In this document: in pieces, positions 61,608-64,000 of the stretch
How positions within the stretch are numbered: position 1 is the first letter of the stretch
Layout of the letters: the number at the start of each line of letters is the position of its first letter
The notes under the pieces: model-generated
The model's database searches: none
What the model saw: the letters and a program-made list of their open reading frames with translations, nothing else
Told to the model about the DNA's origin: nothing
Program-made: the position numbers and the translations under genes
NCBI RefSeq assembly: GCF_023195915.1
Contig: NZ_JALPRP010000001.1
Location: 558,001-622,000, forward strand
DNA: 64,000 nucleotides
Source: Methanoculleus sp. 7T
Lineage (GTDB): Archaea; Halobacteriota; Methanomicrobia; Methanomicrobiales; Methanoculleaceae
Direction of reading: 5' to 3'

Positions 61608-63204
61608 GGTCGAGTGCGAACGCGGCTACCGGGTGTTCGAGGTCGAACGCGTTCAGAACCGCCGGGTGAATCTCTCCAAACACCCCAACTATTCTTCCGT
61701 CGACGATGATATCGCCCCGGCGGCCGTCGATGAATGCAGGGTCGGCCGACTCGACGACCGAATACGAAAGCGAGAGTTCCCGGCAGAGGACATCCGCCGC
61801 CGCGTACGCCTCCGAGAAGTCGGCGGCCGGATGGATGCTGACCGCGGCGACCTTCTGGTAGGTGGTGCAATCCTCCACCACGTCGCCCACCGCAAAGAGC
61901 CGTTGCGGAAGCTCGCGGTGCTTGTTCGCCTGGAGCATCTCCATGAGCAGCGGGAGAAGATCGGTTCGGACCACGGTCTGCTCCTCGCTGATCGGGTGGA
62001 GCACCCGCAAGGTCCCGGGCAAGGGCTCCCGCCGCATGTTCTCGTAGAGCACCCGCTCGTTCGTGAGGGTGAACGGCATCATCTCAAGGTAGCCGAGGCC
62101 GACCATGACCGATCTCACCGCTCCCGCGATGGCGGTTATCGGGTGCTCCTGCGCGACGGTCGAGGTGGCCGGGAGGGCGGCATCGAAGTTCTCGACGCCG
62201 TAAGCGATCGCCACGTCCTCAAAGATATCCCAGTCGTGGAGGATATCAGCCCGGTAGCAGGGGACGAGGACCCTGACGCGGAAGTCTCCATCGGGTTCTG
62301 CGCCGAACCGCATCCGCGCGAGGAGCCGCGCCATCTCCTGCGGCGAGAGGGAGAGGCCGAGGAGAGACGCGCACTCCTCGACCGAGACCACCCGCTGTGC
62401 CGGTGCGAGCGTAGGCATTTCCTGCCCGTCGACGGTGACCGTCTCGATCGTCGCCCCGGCCTCGGCAAGCGCGGTGCAGATGATGTTCACCGCCGTCATC
62501 ACTGCTTTCTTGTCGGTGCCGGTGCAGTCGAGCAGTATGTTCTTCGTCGCCGTCGTGACCTTTGTTAACTCACCGTTGATGATAGGCGGGAACGAGAGCA
62601 CCCGGTCTTCGGCATCGACGATCAGCGGAAACTTGGGGAAGCCCTCCACCAGGTGAGCGTAGTCCCGGCCCTTCGGGTGTTCGGCGAGGATCTCCTCCAT
62701 CGTCATCTCCCGGTCGAAGTCCAGCGGGACGAAGGACCGGTCGCGGGGAGAGGCGATGTAGCGGAAGGGCGGCGTGACCGCGTCGAGGTCGTGGACGCCG
62801 ATCGCCACTTTGCCCCGGCCGCGCCCGACCGCCCAGTGGAGGGCCTCTTGGAGGCTCATCAGGCTCTCGATCGCCTCTTCGTCGAGATCGACGTTCCGGA
62901 TCACCGCTGAGGCAAGGCACGGCCGGATGTCTGCAAGACCCGGATCGACCGTGAAAGCGATGCCCGAGGGGCGGACGGTGTAGACCGGCAGCCCCTCCTC
63001 GATCCCGAGGAACCCGCGCATCGCCCGGGCGACACCCTCTGCGGAGTAGAGGTCGGGCCGGTCAGGGAAGAACTCGACGTCAACGTGGTCTTCCTCGATC
63101 CGCTCGATGTCCGCCCCGATCATCGGGATACGCTCGATGATCGTCTGCCGGTCGGTCCCGGTCAGCCGTTCCAGATACCGATAAGGTAACGTAATAATTG
63201 CCAT
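61549..63204 (-). CDS. pheT: Phenylalanine-tRNA ligase, beta subunit (archaeal type)
   Basis: The 551-residue non-catalytic subunit of the heterotetramer carries tRNA-binding and editing (B3/B4) domains. It starts [14 protein letters not shown], with [27 protein letters not shown] in the N-terminal domain. The central part has [25 protein letters not shown], and the C-terminal half [21 protein letters not shown] and [16 protein letters not shown]. The archaeal/eukaryal type is about 550-600 residues, shorter than the bacterial 800, as here. Start follows the pheS stop after one base (TGA-G-ATG). The 3' end overlaps hisF by 59 bases tail-to-tail. Confidence 0.95.
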   Translation of the reverse strand: MAIITLPYRYLERLTGTDRQTIIERIPMIGADIERIEEDHVDVEFFPDRPDLYSAEGVARAMRGFLGIEEGLPVYTVRPSGIAFTVDPGLADIRPCLASAVIRNVDLDEEAIESLMSLQEALHWAVGRGRGKVAIGVHDLDAVTPPFRYIASPRDRSFVPLDFDREMTMEEILAEHPKGRDYAHLVEGFPKFPLIVDAEDRVLSFPPIINGELTKVTTATKNILLDCTGTDKKAVMTAVNIICTALAEAGATIETVTVDGQEMPTLAPAQRVVSVEECASLLGLSLSPQEMARLLARMRFGAEPDGDFRVRVLVPCYRADILHDWDIFEDVAIAYGVENFDAALPATSTVAQEHPITAIAGAVRSVMVGLGYLEMMPFTLTNERVLYENMRREPLPGTLRVLHPISEEQTVVRTDLLPLLMEMLQANKHRELPQRLFAVGDVVEDCTTYQKVAAVSIHPAADFSEAYAAADVLCRELSLSYSVVESADPAFIDGRRGDIIVDGRIVGVFGEIHPAVLNAFDLEHPVAAFALDLTAVPGYPVPPGSLSPGGR

Positions 63205-63205
63205 C

Positions 63206-64000
63206 TCACCGCCTCCCGCCGTAAGTGGGCATATCGCGGATCCACTCGACGTCGCTCCGGTAGAGCTGCCGGAGATCCCGCAGGCCGAGCCTGAGCATCG
63301 CGACCCGGCTGATCCCGAGGCCCCACGCGAGCACAGGGTGCTCGATCCCGAAGGGCGCGGTCACCTCCTGCCTGAAGATGCCTGCGCCGCCGAGTTCAAC
63401 CCAACCAAGACCGTCAACATAGACCTCGGGCTCCACGGAGGGCTCGGTGTAGGGGAAGTAGCCGGGCCGGAACCTGACCTTCTCAAAGCCCATCTTCCCG
63501 TAGAACTCCTTTAAGAACCCGAGAAGGTGGCGGAAGTTGACGTCCTCATCCATAACGACCCCTTCGAGCTGCTCGAACTCCGCAAGATGGGTGGGGTCGA
63601 TCGCTTCCCGCCGGTAGACTCTGCCGATGCAGAACGCCCTCACCGGAGGATTTGGATGCATTGCCAGGTGCTGGATGGAGAGGCTCGTCGTGTGCGTCCG
63701 AAGCACGCACTGCTCCGCCTTTGCGGCGCTCCAGGTGCCTCCCCACCCGGTTGAAGAGGTCTCGCCGCCGTGCTCGTGCATGTCGCGGACGCGCTCATAT
63801 CCCGCCGGGAGCGGCCAGCGCTCGCCGAGGAAGAAGGTGTCCTGCATCTCCCGCGCCGGATGGTCCTGCGGCTGGAAGAGGGCGTCGAAATTCCAGAACG
63901 AACTCTGCACGATCCCGCCCGCCATCTCCGTGAACCCCATATCGAGGAGGACGCGGCGCATCTCATCGAGGAGGCGCTGGTAGGGGTGGGTCTTCCCGGG
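63206..64000 (-). CDS. pheS: Phenylalanine-tRNA ligase, alpha subunit (C-terminal part, runs off the window)
   Basis: Catalytic class II core with motif 2 region [24 protein letters not shown], then [19 protein letters not shown] and motif 3 [23 protein letters not shown]. Upstream of the internal Met at 63961 the frame continues as [13 protein letters not shown] to the right edge, a normal PheS segment, so the gene is partial and its start lies outside. It is directly upstream of pheT (one-base gap), the usual pheST unit. Confidence 0.95.
   Translation of the reverse strand, partial: PGKTHPYQRLLDEMRRVLLDMGFTEMAGGIVQSSFWNFDALFQPQDHPAREMQDTFFLGERWPLPAGYERVRDMHEHGGETSSTGWGGTWSAAKAEQCVLRTHTTSLSIQHLAMHPNPPVRAFCIGRVYRREAIDPTHLAEFEQLEGVVMDEDVNFRHLLGFLKEFYGKMGFEKVRFRPGYFPYTEPSVEPEVYVDGLGWVELGGAGIFRQEVTAPFGIEHPVLAWGLGISRVAMLRLGLRDLRQLYRSDVEWIRDMPTYGGRR

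Overview
The window reads as the chromosome of a methanogenic archaeon, most likely of the order Methanomicrobiales (Methanoculleus-like). It is GC-rich with archaeal TATA boxes and short or absent leaders. It carries methenyl-tetrahydromethanopterin cyclohydrolase (mch), a methanopterin-pathway RFAP synthase, archaeal cofactor-independent phosphoglycerate mutase, Orc1/Cdc6, stand-alone NifB and archaeal-type PheST. The genus is an inference; no 16S gene is present.

Left flank (1-3.1 kb): the end of a sugar-nucleotide epimerase, apgM, and a chorismate-lyase/RFAP-synthase fusion. Surface-glycan island (3.5-41 kb): seven GT4-type glycosyltransferases, one GT2 polyprenyl-phosphate sugar transferase, two large multi-spanning GT-C-like proteins, two Wzx-type flippases, a DegT/DnrJ aminotransferase, an extended-SDR epimerase, a NodB-like deacetylase, a CapA-like protein and an asparagine-synthase-like amidotransferase. 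Interleaved are six paralogous exported parallel beta-helix proteins with differing termini: signal peptides, an N-terminal membrane anchor, Thr-Pro linkers, CARDB, PEGA and a dockerin. I infer an envelope or extracellular polysaccharide locus in which GTs and flippases make and export a glycan and the beta-helix proteins bind or modify it outside the cell. This family is the best candidate for an undescribed system here.

Information-processing and housekeeping part (41.8-64 kb): a zinc-finger protein next to orc1/cdc6, mch, tRNA-Val(TAC), a molbindin-like Mop protein, then an intergenic region with ORB-like motifs that may be a replication origin. After it come a SET-domain methyltransferase, a two-gene ABC exporter, tandem CxxC mini-proteins, a methyltransferase/ATP-grasp ligase fusion, a membrane protein, nifB, an OGG-type 8-oxoguanine glycosylase, the molybdate transporter modABC, a ribbon-helix-helix regulator with visible operator-like repeats, a zinc-ribbon protein, ahcY, hisF and pheST (pheS runs off the right edge).

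Functional links: molybdenum/iron-sulfur cofactor supply (mop, nifB, modABC) and C1/methanopterin metabolism (RFAP synthase, mch, ahcY) recur outside the glycan island. All calls rest on reading the translated sequence; no database search was run.
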